From Geodermatophilus obscurus DSM 43160 (GTDB lineage Bacteria; Actinomycetota; Actinomycetes; Mycobacteriales; Geodermatophilaceae): a stretch of DNA of 64,000 bases. The DNA lies in assembly GCF_000025345.1 (NCBI RefSeq), contig NC_013757.1, forward strand, positions 248,001 to 312,000. Reading direction: 5' to 3'. The notes beneath the pieces are model-generated. The model was given only the letters and a program-made list of their open reading frames with translations, had not been told where the DNA came from and ran no database searches. Below are positions 1 to 9,800 of the stretch, piece by piece (position 1 is the first letter of the stretch; each line of letters starts with the position of its first letter). The position numbers and the translations under genes were made by a program.

Positions 1-1140
1 CCCGCCGAGCTCCAGCCGGGACGTGCGCTCCAGCAGAGCGCCGAAGGACGCCTGCAGCTCGACCCGGGCCAGCGGGGCGCCGATGCAGAAGTGCACGCCG
101 GCCCCGAAGGTGGTGTGCGGGTTGTCGGTGCGGCCGACGTCGAGGCTGTCGGGGTCGGCGAACACCGCCGGGTCCCGGTTCGCGGCGCCGAGCAGCGCTG
201 CGACCTTCTGCCCCTGCCGCACGGTGGTGCCGCCGAGGTCCACGTCGGCCGTCGCGGTCCGCTCGAACAGCTGCAGCGGCGAGTCGAACCGCATCAGCTC
301 CTCGACCGCCGTCGGCAGCAGGCCGGGGTCCGCGCGGAGCCGGGCCAGCTGGTCGGGGTGCTCGAGCAGCGCCAGCAGGCCGTTGCCGCTGACGTTGACC
401 GTCGCCTCGTGCCCGGCGTTGAGCAGCAGGACGCAGGTGGTCACCAGCTCGTCCTCGGTGAGCCGGTCGCCCTCGGTGTCGCGCACGGTCACCAGGTGGG
501 ACAGCAGGTCGTCGCCCGGGGTGCGGCGGCGCTCGGCGGCTAGCCCGCGCAGGTAGGTGACGAACCGGTCCGCCGCACGTTCGGCGGCGTCCTCGACGGC
601 CGCCGTCCGGCCGTACTCGTACATCTTCACGATCGCGTTGGACCACGGCCGCAGCAGCGGCCGGTCGGCCTGCGGGACGCCGAGCAGCTCGGCGATGACG
701 GCGACGGGCAGCTCGTCGGCCATCCCGGACAGGACGTCCGCCGGCTCGGTGCCGCCGGAACGCTCCACCAGGCCGTCGACCAGCTCGGCGGCCAGCTGCT
801 GCACCCACGGCCGCAGCCGCTCGACGTGCCCGCGGGCGAAGGCGGCGCTGACCAGCCGGCGCAGCCGGGTGTGGTCCGGCGGCTCCATCTCCAGCAGCGC
901 GTTGCGGTGGACCAGGTTGAAGGACCGGAACCGCTCCGCCGGCTCCCGGTCCCGCCAGATCCGGCCCAGCCGCCGATCGCGCAGGACGGCGTTGCTCTCG
1001 GCGTGGGTGAACGCCAGCCACAGGCCCAGCCCCTCGTGCCACTGCACCGGCGCCTGCGACCGGGCGCGCGCGAAGGCCGGATAGGGGTCGGCGACGACGG
1101 TCGGGTCGGTGAGGTCGATCGGCGCGGCCGCGGGTGTCAC
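1..1140 (-). CDS. Cytochrome P450 (3' end beyond window)
   Basis: Haem-thiolate monooxygenase of the soluble bacterial class; substrate unknown. The reverse strand reads without a stop from a GTG at 1140 to the window edge (about 380 residues). The N-terminus has the usual 'DPYPAFARAR' segment, the I-helix region reads 'LLNAGHEATVN', the K-helix ExxR is in 'EELMRF', and the haem loop is 'FGAGVHFCIGAPLAR' with the axial cysteine. Only the last few residues should be missing. No strong Shine-Dalgarno precedes the GTG, so the start is tentative. No ferredoxin or reductase gene is visible nearby. Family assignment is secure; function is not. Confidence 0.93.
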   Translation of the reverse strand, partial: MTPAAAPIDLTDPTVVADPYPAFARARSQAPVQWHEGLGLWLAFTHAESNAVLRDRRLGRIWRDREPAERFRSFNLVHRNALLEMEPPDHTRLRRLVSAAFARGHVERLRPWVQQLAAELVDGLVERSGGTEPADVLSGMADELPVAVIAELLGVPQADRPLLRPWSNAIVKMYEYGRTAAVEDAAERAADRFVTYLRGLAAERRRTPGDDLLSHLVTVRDTEGDRLTEDELVTTCVLLLNAGHEATVNVSGNGLLALLEHPDQLARLRADPGLLPTAVEELMRFDSPLQLFERTATADVDLGGTTVRQGQKVAALLGAANRDPAVFADPDSLDVGRTDNPHTTFGAGVHFCIGAPLARVELQASFGALLERTSRLELGG

Positions 1141-1154
1141 GCCGGAGCAGCGTA

Positions 1155-1325
1155 GAAGAAGGACCCCCGTCCTCGTCCCGCCTCGCAAGCTCGGCGCGAG
1201 CCTCTGGACGGGGGCCACCCTCGCCCCCCGCCACTCGCAGGCTCGCGGCGGGACCCTGCGTGGGGGCCGCCCCGTCCACCTCCCGCCTTGCAGGCTCGCG
1301 GCGGGACCCTGCGAGGGGCCGCTTA
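1155..1325 (+). repeat. Intergenic repeat family A, three tandem copies
   Basis: Three successive variants of one unit fill the gap between the divergent P450 and DUF5926 genes. Each carries the core 'CTCGCAGGCTCGCGGCGGG' or a close variant, framed by runs of C on the left and G on the right. The same unit recurs about ten more times in this window. The promoters of both flanking genes must lie within or beside these copies. Confidence 0.85.
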
Positions 1326-1335
1326 CGCTCGGACC

Positions 1336-2271
1336 ATGGCCCGCTCCGCGACCCGCAAGCGTCCCGCTGCCCCTGCCACAGGGAACGACGTCAACCCCAA
1401 GGCGCCCTGTCCGTGCGGCTCGGGCCGCCGCTACAAGCACTGCCACGGCTCGGGCTACGCCCCGCCGGTGGCCCGGCCGTTCGAGGGGCTGCCCGGCGAG
1501 CCGCACTGGGTGGCGCTGCGCGAGCTGGTTCCGGCGGCGACCGCGCCCCTGCGGACGGCAGACGGGCGCGACGTGACCCTGGCCAGCGTGCTGCCCGGCG
1601 GGGCTCCGGCCCTGGTCCGCGCCAACGGCGAGATCCTGCTCGGCGTCCAGCTGCAGGGCGGCTCCGACGACGTCAGCCGCGACCTCGGCACGGCGCTGGC
1701 CGCCGCCCTCGAGGCGCCTGCCGGCGCGCCGGTCGACCCGGGCCCGCTCGGCGGGGCGGGCTCGGCCGGGCCGCGGCTGCAGGAGCTGGTGGACCTCGGG
1801 GCACCGCTCGAGGTGACCGTGCACGAGGACTTCGGCTTCTGGCTCGAGGGTGTCGAGGCCGGGGCCGCGGCGCAGGCCGGGCTGGAGCAGGCCAACGCCG
1901 CGATCCTGCCCACGGAGCTGCTGCCCGGCCTCGGCGCTGCCTACTGGGTGCGGCCCGGCGCCGAGCGCGCCCACCTGCGCTGGGTGCGGCCCGAGCCGGA
2001 GGAGCGGCTGCTCGACGCGCTGGCCCGGCTGCGCGCCTCGGGCGAGATCCTGCTCGGCGAGGGCACCCGCTACGCCGGCGCCTTCCGGGCGCACGGCCTC
2101 CTCGTGCCGGTGTGGGACCTGCCCGCCGAGACCCCGGCCGCCGACTGGACGGACGCCGCCACCGCGTTCCAGGCCCGGCTGGAACAGGCGCTGGAGACCA
2201 CCGACCCGCTGACCGCCGACGAGCGCCGCGCCCGGGCGGGCCTGCTGTCCCGGCAGGTCACCCTGCGCTGA
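1336..2271 (+). CDS. DUF5926 family protein with SEC-C zinc motif
   Basis: Conserved actinobacterial protein of unknown function, 311 residues. After a basic N-terminus it carries a SEC-C metal-binding motif (Cys25, Cys27, Cys36, His37 in 'CPCGSGRRYKHCHG'), the same zinc knuckle found at the C-terminus of SecA. The rest matches the DUF5926 family, which is sometimes misnamed SecA or topoisomerase because of this motif. I chose the ATG at 1336 because the open frame upstream of it consists of repeat sequence. No SD is obvious. It stands alone, with repeats on both sides. Confidence 0.85.
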   Translation: MARSATRKRPAAPATGNDVNPKAPCPCGSGRRYKHCHGSGYAPPVARPFEGLPGEPHWVALRELVPAATAPLRTADGRDVTLASVLPGGAPALVRANGEILLGVQLQGGSDDVSRDLGTALAAALEAPAGAPVDPGPLGGAGSAGPRLQELVDLGAPLEVTVHEDFGFWLEGVEAGAAAQAGLEQANAAILPTELLPGLGAAYWVRPGAERAHLRWVRPEPEERLLDALARLRASGEILLGEGTRYAGAFRAHGLLVPVWDLPAETPAADWTDAATAFQARLEQALETTDPLTADERRARAGLLSRQVTLR

Positions 2272-2345
2272 GACAGGACCCCCCCTGCTCCCCGCCACTC
2301 GGAGGAGGACCCCGTCCTACCCGTGCCACGCGAGCTCGGGGCGCA
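2272..2345 (+). repeat. Intergenic repeat family A copy after DUF5926 gene
   Basis: Degenerate copy that starts immediately after the TGA at 2269-2271 ('gacaggacccccc'), with a second partial unit behind it. Its position suggests a transcription terminator for the preceding gene. The rest of the 317-base gap up to 2588 holds the chvE promoter region and no other gene. Confidence 0.6.
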
Positions 2346-2491
2346 GCCCGGGACGGGCCGGTGGGCGCCGATGCACCGGCCCGGTCGACGTGGGGTAGCG
2401 GTCGGCTCATTGTTGGCCGACGCGGCTCACCCGATGCGGCCACTCCCAGGGGCTCGTTACGAGACCGTGACGCCGAGGTGGCGAACAGGGG

Positions 2492-2520
2492 TTGACGGCA
2501 GTGGGTTGTTAACGCTCACA
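2492..2520 (+). promoter_or_regulatory. chvE promoter with LacI-type operator
   Basis: A -35-like TTGACG lies at 2492-2497. A 14-bp imperfect palindrome, TGTTAACGCTCACA (2507-2520), occupies the spacer and -10 zone. It differs at two positions from the perfect palindrome TGTTAGCGCTAACA in front of araB. Such CG-centred palindromes are typical of LacI-family operators, and the cluster encodes one LacI-family protein. Binding is inference. Confidence 0.7.
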
Positions 2521-2588
2521 CTTGTGCCGCTCGCCACGGGCGGGCCTGCGCCGGGTCGAGCGCGCAGCAGTCTCGAGGAGGAGATCAC

Positions 2589-3743
2589 GTGAGCAAGAGG
2601 CTCGGCTTCGCCGCCCTCAGCGCCGGTATGGCGCTGACCCTGGCGGCCTGTGGCGGCGAGGGCGCCGGTGGCAGCGGCGGTGCCGGTGGCGAGGGCGCCG
2701 CGGCGGAGGACCTGGCCATCGGCGTCTCGATGCCGACCCAGACCTCCGAGCGCTGGATCGCCGACGGCAACAACGTCAAGGAGCAGCTGGAGGGCGAGGG
2801 CTACACCGTCGACCTGCAGTACGCCAACGACGACATCCCCACCCAGTCGCAGCAGATCGACCAGATGATCACCGAGGGTGCCGACATCCTCGTCGTCGCG
2901 GCGATCGACGGCACCGCCCTCTCCGGTCAGCTGGAGAACGCGGCGGCCAACAACATCCCGGTGGTCTCCTACGACCGCCTCATCCGCGACACCGAGAACG
3001 TCGACTTCTACGTCACGTTCGACAACTTCGCCGTCGGCCAGGCGCAGGGCAACGCCCTGCTGCAGGGTCTGGGCCTGCGCAACGAGGACGGCTCACCCGG
3101 CACCGCGACCGGCCCGTTCAACATCGAGCTGTTCGCCGGCTCGCTGGACGACAACAACGCGTTCTTCTTCTTCAACGGCGCGATGGACGTCCTGCAGCCG
3201 CTGATCGACGACGGCACCCTGGTCGTCAAGTCGGGCCAGACGAACATCGAGCAGGCCGCGATCCTGCGCTGGCAGCAGGAGACCGCCCAGCGGCGGATGG
3301 AGGACCTGCTGACCTCCGCCTACAACGACGGCTCGCGGGTCGACGGCGTCCTCTCGCCGTACGACGGCCTCTCCCGCGGCATCATCACCGCGCTGCAGAA
3401 CGCCGGCTACGGCCCGACGCTCGACGCCGCCAACCCGATGGCGGTCGTCACCGGTCAGGACGCCGAGATCGCCTCGGTGAAGCTGATCCAGGACGGGGTC
3501 CAGAGCTCCACGATCTTCAAGGACACCCGTCTGCTGGCCGAGCAGGCCGTCGCCGCCGCGTCCGCCTTCGCCGAGGGCGGCGAGCCGCAGGCCAACGACA
3601 CCGAGACGTACGACAACGGCGTCAAGGTCGTCCCGTCCTACCTGCTCCCGGTCGAGACGGTCTTCGCGGACGACATCCAGTCCGTGCTGATCGACTCCGG
3701 CTACTGGACGGCCGACGAGGTCGCCAGCGGCCAGTCGGACTGA
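2589..3743 (+). CDS. chvE: Monosaccharide ABC transporter substrate-binding lipoprotein
   Basis: Extracellular sugar-binding lipoprotein, 384 residues, of the ChvE/XylF type (periplasmic binding protein fold with two lobes). The signal peptide ends in the lipobox LAAC, giving lipidated Cys21 after cleavage, followed by a Gly/Ala-rich linker. The GTG start at 2589 is fixed by the strong SD 'GAGGAGGAG'. It is the first gene of an import operon with an ATPase and a permease and is linked to araB, araD and araA, so L-arabinose is the likely main ligand, though this family binds several monosaccharides. A LacI-type operator covers its promoter, and a very stable hairpin separates it from the ATPase gene. 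Confidence 0.92.
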   Translation: MSKRLGFAALSAGMALTLAACGGEGAGGSGGAGGEGAAAEDLAIGVSMPTQTSERWIADGNNVKEQLEGEGYTVDLQYANDDIPTQSQQIDQMITEGADILVVAAIDGTALSGQLENAAANNIPVVSYDRLIRDTENVDFYVTFDNFAVGQAQGNALLQGLGLRNEDGSPGTATGPFNIELFAGSLDDNNAFFFFNGAMDVLQPLIDDGTLVVKSGQTNIEQAAILRWQQETAQRRMEDLLTSAYNDGSRVDGVLSPYDGLSRGIITALQNAGYGPTLDAANPMAVVTGQDAEIASVKLIQDGVQSSTIFKDTRLLAEQAVAAASAFAEGGEPQANDTETYDNGVKVVPSYLLPVETVFADDIQSVLIDSGYWTADEVASGQSD

Positions 3744-3759
3744 CCACGGCACCCTGAGC

Positions 3760-3799
3760 CCGGCCGGGCCCGGCAGCACCTGCTGCCGGGCCCGGCCGG
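3760..3799 (+). terminator. Perfect 19-bp hairpin between chvE and mmsA
   Basis: Arms 3760-3778 and 3781-3799 are perfectly complementary with only two unpaired bases. The hairpin lies 17 bases past the chvE stop and about 110 bases before mmsA. In ABC sugar operons such stems often protect the 3' end of the binding-protein mRNA or partly terminate transcription, so that binding protein is made in excess over the membrane parts. There is no U-tract. Confidence 0.75.
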
Positions 3800-3912
3800 T
3801 ACCACCCGGACACCCCTCCGCGCCCCTGGCCGACCTTGCCGGGGGCAGCGCACACTCTCTCCACCATTCGCGGGCGCCCCAGGAGGCGCCGACGACAGGA
3901 CGACGAGGTCCC

Positions 3913-5451
3913 ATGGACGACCACATCCTGGAGATGCGCGGCATCACCAAGACCTTCCCGGGAGTCAAGGCCCTGGAGGACGTTAACCTGGCGGTCCGCC
4001 GGGGCGAGATCCACGCGATCTGCGGCGAGAACGGCGCCGGCAAGTCGACCCTCATGAAGGTCCTCTCGGGCGTCTACCCGGCGGGGAGCTACGAGGGCGA
4101 GATCGTCTTCGACGGCCAGCCGGTCCGCTTCTCCGGCATCCGCGACAGCGAGCACGTGGGCATCGTGATCATCCACCAGGAGCTCGCGCTGGTGCCCTAC
4201 CTGTCCATCGCGGAGAACATGTTCCTGGGCAACGAGCGGCGCGGCCGCGGCGGGCTCATCGACTGGAACAAGGCCAACGCCGAGGCCGCCCGCCTGCTGG
4301 CCGAGGTCGGGCTGGACGAGAACCCGGTGACCCCGGTCGGGCAGCTGGGTGTGGGCAAGCAGCAGCTGGTGGAGATCGCCAAGGCGCTGTCGAAGGACGT
4401 GCGGCTGCTCATCCTCGACGAGCCGACAGCCGCGCTCAACGACAACGACTCCGCGCACCTGCTGGACCTGATGCGCCGGCTCCGCGAGCGCGGGATCACC
4501 AGCATCATGATCTCGCACAAGCTCGGCGAGATCACCGCGGTCTCGGACAACGTCACGGTCATCCGCGACGGCAAGACGGTGGAGACGCTCAACCTGCACG
4601 CCGGCGAGGTCACCCAGGAGCGGATCATCCGCGGGATGGTCGGCCGCGACCTGGAGAGCTACTACCCCGAGCGCGAGTCGCACCCCGGCGAGGAGGTCCT
4701 GCGGGTCGAGGACTGGACCGTCTGGCACCCGACCCAGGAGCGCAAGGTCGTCGACGGGGCGAACTTCACCGTCCGGGCCGGGGAGGTCGTCGGGATCGCC
4801 GGCCTCATGGGCGCCGGGCGCACCGAGCTGGCGATGAGCATCTTCGGGCGCGCCTACGGCCGCAACATCACCGGCCGGCTCTTCGTGCACGGCAAGGAGG
4901 TCAAGCCGCGCAACGTCTCCGAGGCGATCGACGCCGGGATCGCCTACGCGACCGAGGACCGCAAGCACTACGGCCTCAACCTCATCCAGGACATCCGGCG
5001 CAACATCTCCGCTGCCGCCTTGGACAAGCTCGCCAGCAAGGGCTTCGTCAACGGCAACGAGGAGATCAAGGTCGCCGAGGGCTACCGGAAGAGCATGAAC
5101 GTCAAGGCCCCGAGCGTCGCCTCGGTCGTCGGCAAGCTCTCCGGTGGCAACCAGCAGAAGGTCGTGCTGTCCAAGTGGCTGTACACCGACCCCGAGGTGC
5201 TGATCCTCGACGAGCCCACTCGCGGCATCGACGTGGGTGCGAAGTACGAGATCTACACGATCATCAACCGGCTGGTCGCGGCCGGTAAGGCGGTGCTGGT
5301 CATCTCCTCCGAGCTGCCCGAGCTGCTCGGCATCTGCGACCGCATCTACACCCTGTCCGCGGGCCGGATCACCGGCGAGGTGCCCGTCGGCCAGGCGACC
5401 CAGGAGAACCTGATGGAGCTCATGACCAAGGAGAAGGAGCTCGCGGCATGA
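3913..5451 (+). CDS. mmsA: Monosaccharide ABC transporter ATP-binding protein
   Basis: Energises sugar import from the cytoplasmic face; 512 residues with two tandem ABC domains, as usual for the XylG/MglA/GguA class. Domain 1 has Walker A 'GENGAGKST' (about residue 38) and Walker B '[11 protein letters not shown]'. Domain 2 has the degenerate Walker A '[10 protein letters not shown]' typical of the class, signature 'LSGGNQQKV' and Walker B '[12 protein letters not shown]'. Gene order chvE-mmsA-mmsB matches the multiple-monosaccharide transporter. It overlaps the permease gene by four bases (ATGA), which implies translational coupling. Confidence 0.95.
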   Translation: MDDHILEMRGITKTFPGVKALEDVNLAVRRGEIHAICGENGAGKSTLMKVLSGVYPAGSYEGEIVFDGQPVRFSGIRDSEHVGIVIIHQELALVPYLSIAENMFLGNERRGRGGLIDWNKANAEAARLLAEVGLDENPVTPVGQLGVGKQQLVEIAKALSKDVRLLILDEPTAALNDNDSAHLLDLMRRLRERGITSIMISHKLGEITAVSDNVTVIRDGKTVETLNLHAGEVTQERIIRGMVGRDLESYYPERESHPGEEVLRVEDWTVWHPTQERKVVDGANFTVRAGEVVGIAGLMGAGRTELAMSIFGRAYGRNITGRLFVHGKEVKPRNVSEAIDAGIAYATEDRKHYGLNLIQDIRRNISAAALDKLASKGFVNGNEEIKVAEGYRKSMNVKAPSVASVVGKLSGGNQQKVVLSKWLYTDPEVLILDEPTRGIDVGAKYEIYTIINRLVAAGKAVLVISSELPELLGICDRIYTLSAGRITGEVPVGQATQENLMELMTKEKELAA

Positions 5452-6710
5452 CCAGGACCGTGCCCCCGTCGGAGCCCGAGGCCCAGACGGCGACCGCCCC
5501 CAAGGACGTGGCGCCAGCCGTCGCCCTGCACACGGGGACCAGCAACGTCCGCGCGCTGCTGACGAGCAACCTTCGCCAGAGCGGCATCTACATCGCCTTC
5601 GTGGCGATCATCGCGCTGTTCACCGTGCTCACCGACGGGACGCTGCTGTCCCCGGGCAACGTCACCAACATCGTCCTGCAGTACAGCTACATCCTGATCC
5701 TGGCCATCGGCATGGTCATCGTGATCATCGCCGGGCACATCGACCTCTCGGTCGGGTCAGTGGTCGCTCTCACCGGCGCGGTCTCCGCGGTGCTGGTCAT
5801 CCAGCAGGGCATGCCGTGGTGGGTGGGCGTGCTCGCGGCCCTGGCGACGGGTGTGGCCATCGGCGCCTGGCAGGGCTTCTGGGTGGCCTACGTCGGCATC
5901 CCGGCGTTCATCGTGACCCTCGCCGGCATGCTGCTCTTCCGCGGCCTGACGCTGCAGGTGCTCGACAACATCTCGCTCTCGCCGTTCCCACAGGGATACG
6001 GTCGGATCGCCAGCGGCTTCCTCAACGGCCTGCTCGGCGGCAACGGCTATGACGCGTTCACCCTGCTCATCGGCGGGATCGCGGTCGCCGGGTACGCGGT
6101 CAGCCAGTACCGCAGCCGCATCGCGCGCATCCGCTACGACCAGCCGGTCGAGTCGTTCCCGCTGTTCGTCGCCAAGATCGCGCTGGTTGGCGCGGTCGTC
6201 ATGTACTTCGCGTGGCAGCTGGCGCACGCCCGCGGCCTGCCGATCGTGCTGATCATCCTGGCCGTGCTGGTCATCACCTACAGCGTCATCACCACGCGGA
6301 CCGTCTTCGGGCGCCAGGTGTACGCCATCGGCGGCAACCTGGCGGCGGCCACGCTGTCGGGTGTCAAGGTCCGGGCGGTCAACTTCTGGATCTTCGTCAA
6401 CATGGGCCTCCTGGCAGGGATCGCCGGCGTCGTCTTCTCGTCACGGTCCAACGGCGCCCAGCCCGGCGCGGGCAACATGTTCGAGCTCGACGCGATCGCC
6501 GCGGCGTTCATCGGCGGTGCCGCCGTCACCGGCGGTGTCGGCACGGTCGTCGGGGCCATGGTCGGTGGTCTGATCATGGCCGTCATGAGCAACGGCATGC
6601 AGCTCATGGGTGTCGACCAGTCCATCCAGTCGGTGGTCAAGGGCCTGGTGCTGCTGCTGGCCGTGGCCTTCGACGTCTACAACAAGCGGCGGGCAGGCAC
6701 GTCCCGCTGA
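5448..6710 (+). CDS. mmsB: Monosaccharide ABC transporter permease
   Basis: Integral membrane channel of the sugar importer, 420 residues, BPD_transp_2 (XylH/RbsC) family. After a polar 45-residue N-terminus come about ten hydrophobic segments. The family hallmark '[15 protein letters not shown]' is near residue 95, and '[22 protein letters not shown]' lies in the C-terminal half. The start overlaps the ATPase stop. A strong hairpin (6717-6749) follows seven bases after the stop, so the transport operon probably ends here. Confidence 0.95.
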   Translation: MTRTVPPSEPEAQTATAPKDVAPAVALHTGTSNVRALLTSNLRQSGIYIAFVAIIALFTVLTDGTLLSPGNVTNIVLQYSYILILAIGMVIVIIAGHIDLSVGSVVALTGAVSAVLVIQQGMPWWVGVLAALATGVAIGAWQGFWVAYVGIPAFIVTLAGMLLFRGLTLQVLDNISLSPFPQGYGRIASGFLNGLLGGNGYDAFTLLIGGIAVAGYAVSQYRSRIARIRYDQPVESFPLFVAKIALVGAVVMYFAWQLAHARGLPIVLIILAVLVITYSVITTRTVFGRQVYAIGGNLAAATLSGVKVRAVNFWIFVNMGLLAGIAGVVFSSRSNGAQPGAGNMFELDAIAAAFIGGAAVTGGVGTVVGAMVGGLIMAVMSNGMQLMGVDQSIQSVVKGLVLLLAVAFDVYNKRRAGTSR

Positions 6711-6716
6711 CGCCCG

Positions 6717-6749
6717 GGGCGGCCCCACGGTGTTCCCGCGGGGCCGCCC
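6717..6749 (+). terminator. Hairpin terminator after mmsB
   Basis: Ten-base perfect arms GGGCGGCCCC (6717-6726) and GGGGCCGCCC (6740-6749) around a 13-base loop, directly behind the mmsB stop. No U-tract, as is common in high-GC actinobacteria. Confidence 0.7.
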
Positions 6750-6805
6750 GGCAGGGCACGGACCGAGACGGCCGCAGGCCGGCTCCTCGACGGGGAGGGG
6801 TGACG

Positions 6806-7852
6806 GTGGGGCCCGAGGGGGCGAGCCGAGCGCTGGTCATGTCGGACGTCGCGGCTCGGGCGGGCGTCTCCCACCAGACGGTGTCCCGGGTCATCAACGG
6901 GCACCGCAACGTCGCGCCGGGGACCCGGGAGCGCGTCGAGCAGGCCATCCGCGAGCTGGGCTACCGGCCGAACACCGCCGCGCGGGCCCTGGTGACCGGC
7001 TCTACGCGGACCCTCGGGTTCGTCACCGTGAACATCAACCAGTACGGCCCGGGGCAGACCCTCGTCGGGCTGGAGCGCGCGGCGCGGGCGGCCGGGTACT
7101 CGCTCAGCGTCACCGTGCTCGACGAGGCGACCGCCGACGCGATGCGCGACGCCGTCGACCGCTTCGTCGCCCAGTCGGTCGACGCCGTCCTGGCGCTGGC
7201 CACCTACGACGACGCCGCCGAGGCGCTGCACGCGGTGGACACCCCGCTGCCCCTGGTCACGGTGCAGAGCGGCGGGGCGCTCGAGGAGCCCGCCGTGGGC
7301 GTGGACCAGGTCGCCGGCGCGCGGCTGGCGACGCGGCACCTGCTCGACCTCGGTCACCGCACGGTCCACCACGTCACCGGCCCCGCCGACTCCCAGGAGT
7401 CCCGCGACCGGGTCGAGGGCTGGCGCGCGGAGCTGGTCGCCGCCGGTGCCGCGGTGCCCGTGTGCGTGCACGGCGACTGGACGCCGTCCTCGGGTCACCG
7501 GGCCGGCCGCCTGCTCGCCACGCGCCGCCGCGAGGGCGAGGAGGTCACCGCGGTGTTCGTCGCCAACGACCAGATGGCCATGGGGCTGCTCGCGGCGTTC
7601 CACGAGGAGGGGCTCGAGGCCCCGCGGGACGTCAGCGTCGTCGGCTTCGACGACCTGCCCGAGGCGCCCTACCTGACCCCGCCGCTGACGACGGTCCGGC
7701 AGGACTTCGCCGAGCTCGGTCACCGTGCGGTGCAGCTGGTGCTGGCTCGGCTGGCCGGTCGCGAGCTGCGCCTGCAGCCGGTCCCGCCGGTCCTGCTGGT
7801 CCGGTCCAGCAGCGGCCCCGTCCCGGTGGTGAGCATGCCTGCCGGGGTGTGA
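6806..7852 (+). CDS. LacI-family transcriptional repressor of the arabinose cluster
   Basis: DNA-binding sugar-responsive repressor, 348 residues from GTG 6806. That start follows the SD-like GGGGAGG at about six bases; GTG 6800 and ATG 6839 are alternatives. The LacI helix-turn-helix reads 'SDVAARAGVSHQTVSRVING' and is followed by the hinge and a periplasmic-binding-protein-like effector domain ending 'FDDLPEAPYLTPPLTTVRQD'. It sits between the transport operon and araBDA. Palindromes of LacI type in front of both chvE (2507-2520) and araB (7862-7875) make it the likely shared regulator, with arabinose or a derivative as inducer. The effector is inferred from context. Confidence 0.9.
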   Translation: MGPEGASRALVMSDVAARAGVSHQTVSRVINGHRNVAPGTRERVEQAIRELGYRPNTAARALVTGSTRTLGFVTVNINQYGPGQTLVGLERAARAAGYSLSVTVLDEATADAMRDAVDRFVAQSVDAVLALATYDDAAEALHAVDTPLPLVTVQSGGALEEPAVGVDQVAGARLATRHLLDLGHRTVHHVTGPADSQESRDRVEGWRAELVAAGAAVPVCVHGDWTPSSGHRAGRLLATRRREGEEVTAVFVANDQMAMGLLAAFHEEGLEAPRDVSVVGFDDLPEAPYLTPPLTTVRQDFAELGHRAVQLVLARLAGRELRLQPVPPVLLVRSSSGPVPVVSMPAGV

Positions 7853-7861
7853 CGGCCGCCC

Positions 7862-7875
7862 TGTTAGCGCTAACA
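7862..7875 (+). promoter_or_regulatory. LacI-type operator upstream of araB
   Basis: TGTTAGCGCTAACA, a perfect 14-bp palindrome, ten bases after the repressor gene stop and about 60 bases before the next SD. It matches 12 of 14 positions of the chvE site. Confidence 0.75.
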
Positions 7876-7935
7876 TCCCCGGCGGCGACGCGGCCGTCCG
7901 GCCGTCGTCGCAGCCGCCGGGCGGAGGAGGAACCG

Positions 7936-8109
7936 ATGCCGAGCACCGCTGGACCAGCTGACACCGACGTGGTCAGGCCGGACTCCGGGACGCTGTCGGG
8001 CCGGGCGGACGTCGTCCGCGACAGGCGGGGTACGGGGACCGGCGGTGCTGCGCTCCGCGGGACCCCGGGCGGGCCCACCACCCCGCGGCGAGAAGGTCGC
8101 GACAGATGA
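7936..8109 (+). CDS. Small ORF (57 codons) overlapping araB start, possible leader
   Basis: ATG at 7936 follows the strong SD GGAGGAGG at about five bases. The frame runs 57 codons to a TGA (8107-8109) that overlaps the araB ATG in an ATGA arrangement. The peptide is rich in Gly, Arg, Thr and Asp and matches nothing I recognise. Its third positions are less GC-biased than in neighbouring genes (several GCT, GGA, GGT and CGA codons), so it may not encode a conserved protein. It could be a leader that couples ribosomes into araB, whose own SD (GAGAAGG) is weaker, or a fortuitous frame. Confidence 0.4.
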   Translation: MPSTAGPADTDVVRPDSGTLSGRADVVRDRRGTGTGGAALRGTPGGPTTPRREGRDR

Positions 8110-9701
8110 CGACGGATGCCGGCGAAGCGATCACCGGCGGCCGCACGGCCCTGGGGATCGAGCTGGGCTCGACCCGGATCAAGGCAGTGCTCATCGGCCC
8201 GGACCACGCTCCGCTCGCGGTCGGCAGCCACGACTGGGAGAACCAGTTCGTCGAACGGCGGTGGACGTACTCGCTGGAGGCCGTCTGGTCAGGGGTGCAG
8301 CAGAGCTTCGCGGCTCTGACGGACGACGTGCGGCAACGGCACGGGGTCGAGCTGGCAGGAGTCGGCGCGCTCGGCGTGTCGGCGATGATGCACGGCTATC
8401 TGGCGTTCGACGTCGACGGTGAGCTGCTCACGCCGTTCCGCACCTGGCGCAACACGAACACGGGCCGATCAGCCGAGCGGCTCAGCGCGGAGTTCGGCGT
8501 CAACATCCCGCACCGGTGGAGCGTCGCGCACCTGTACCAGGCGGTCCTGGACCGCGAGGAGCACGTCGGTCGGCTCGACCACCTGACGACCCTGGCCGGC
8601 TACGTGCACAGGCAGCTCACCGGCGAGAAGGTCCTCGGCATCGGCGATGCCAGCGGCATGTTCCCGATCGACGTCGGTACCGGTGGATACTCCGCTCCGA
8701 TGCTGGCCCGGTTCGACCAGCTGGCTGCCGAGGCCGGGGCCGAGCTGACCCTCGCCGACCTGCTGCCCAGGATCGCGCCGGCCGGCCAGCCGGCCGGCCA
8801 GCTCACCGAGGCGGGCGCTCAGCTGCTCGACCCGACCGGGCGACTGCGTCCCGGCATCCCGCTCTGCCCACCCGAGGGTGACGCGGGCACGGGGATGGTC
8901 GCCACCAACTCGGTCGCTCCGCGCACCGGCAACGTCTCCGCCGGGACGAGCATCTTCGCCATGGTCGTGCTCGAGCGGGAGCTCACCCGGGCGCACCGCG
9001 AACTGGACCTGGTCACCACGCCGGCCGGCGACCCGGTGGCCATGGTGCACTGCAACAACGGCGCCAGTGAGCTGAACGCCTGGGCCGGTCTGTTCACCGA
9101 GTTCGCCCGGGCGATGGGTGCCGAGGTGGACCCGTCGAAGGTGTTCGAGACGCTCTTCACCGCCGCACTGGACGGCGCGAGCGACTGCGGCGGCATGCTC
9201 GCCTACAACTACCTCTCCGGGGAGCCGATCACCGACCTCGAGGAGGGGCGGCCGCTGTTCGTGCGGTCCCCGGACAGCAGGTTCGACCTCGCCACCTTCA
9301 TGCGGACGCACCTGTTCGCCTCCCTCGCCACCCTGCGGATCGGCATGGACGTCCTGCAGAAGACCGAGGGCGTGCGGCTGGACCGGATGTTCGCGCACGG
9401 CGGCCTGTTCCGGACCAAGGGCGTGGCGCAACGCTTCCTGGCCGCTGCGATCGACACCCCGGTCTCCGTCGGGGACGTCGCTGCGGAGGGTGGCGCCTGG
9501 GGGATCGCCGTCCTGGCTGCGTTCGCCACCGGGCGCTCGCCGGGACAGGACCTGGCCGACTACCTGGACACGGCGGTCTTCACCGGCACCGGCCTGCAGA
9601 CCGCTGCGCCCGAGCCGGCCGACGTCGCCGGCTTCGACGCGTTCGTGCAGCGGTACGTCGCCGGGCTCACGGTCGAGCGGGCCGCCGTGACATGCGTGTG
9701 A
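8106..9701 (+). CDS. araB: FGGY-family carbohydrate kinase, probable L-ribulokinase
   Basis: ATP-dependent sugar kinase, 531 residues. The N-terminal FGGY domain starts '[17 protein letters not shown]' (phosphate-binding loop of the actin-like fold). The C-terminal domain has '[10 protein letters not shown]' and '[18 protein letters not shown]'. Annotation pipelines often call such proteins xylulokinase. Linkage to L-ribulose-5-phosphate 4-epimerase and arabinose isomerase makes L-ribulose the likely substrate: it would supply L-ribulose 5-phosphate to AraD. The start overlaps a small upstream ORF, and a LacI-type operator lies about 230 bases upstream. Confidence 0.82.
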   Translation: MTTDAGEAITGGRTALGIELGSTRIKAVLIGPDHAPLAVGSHDWENQFVERRWTYSLEAVWSGVQQSFAALTDDVRQRHGVELAGVGALGVSAMMHGYLAFDVDGELLTPFRTWRNTNTGRSAERLSAEFGVNIPHRWSVAHLYQAVLDREEHVGRLDHLTTLAGYVHRQLTGEKVLGIGDASGMFPIDVGTGGYSAPMLARFDQLAAEAGAELTLADLLPRIAPAGQPAGQLTEAGAQLLDPTGRLRPGIPLCPPEGDAGTGMVATNSVAPRTGNVSAGTSIFAMVVLERELTRAHRELDLVTTPAGDPVAMVHCNNGASELNAWAGLFTEFARAMGAEVDPSKVFETLFTAALDGASDCGGMLAYNYLSGEPITDLEEGRPLFVRSPDSRFDLATFMRTHLFASLATLRIGMDVLQKTEGVRLDRMFAHGGLFRTKGVAQRFLAAAIDTPVSVGDVAAEGGAWGIAVLAAFATGRSPGQDLADYLDTAVFTGTGLQTAAPEPADVAGFDAFVQRYVAGLTVERAAVTCV

Positions 9702-9800
9702 GTCCCTGTCCGTGACCACTAGGGCCATGGGTACGAGGGCTCGGACCCCGTACGCCGACGCCGAGACCACGTCCGCCGCACGTCCCGAGGAGCAGCCGGT

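Noticed and set aside
1155..1325. CRISPR-like array
   Set aside because: The repeated units are contiguous, imperfect and without unique spacers, and no cas genes are near; they belong to the dispersed family A repeats.
8106..9701. Xylulokinase as the name for the FGGY kinase
   Set aside because: Sequence alone does not separate the sugars well; the araD and araA neighbours favour ribulokinase, so the alternative is noted but not used.
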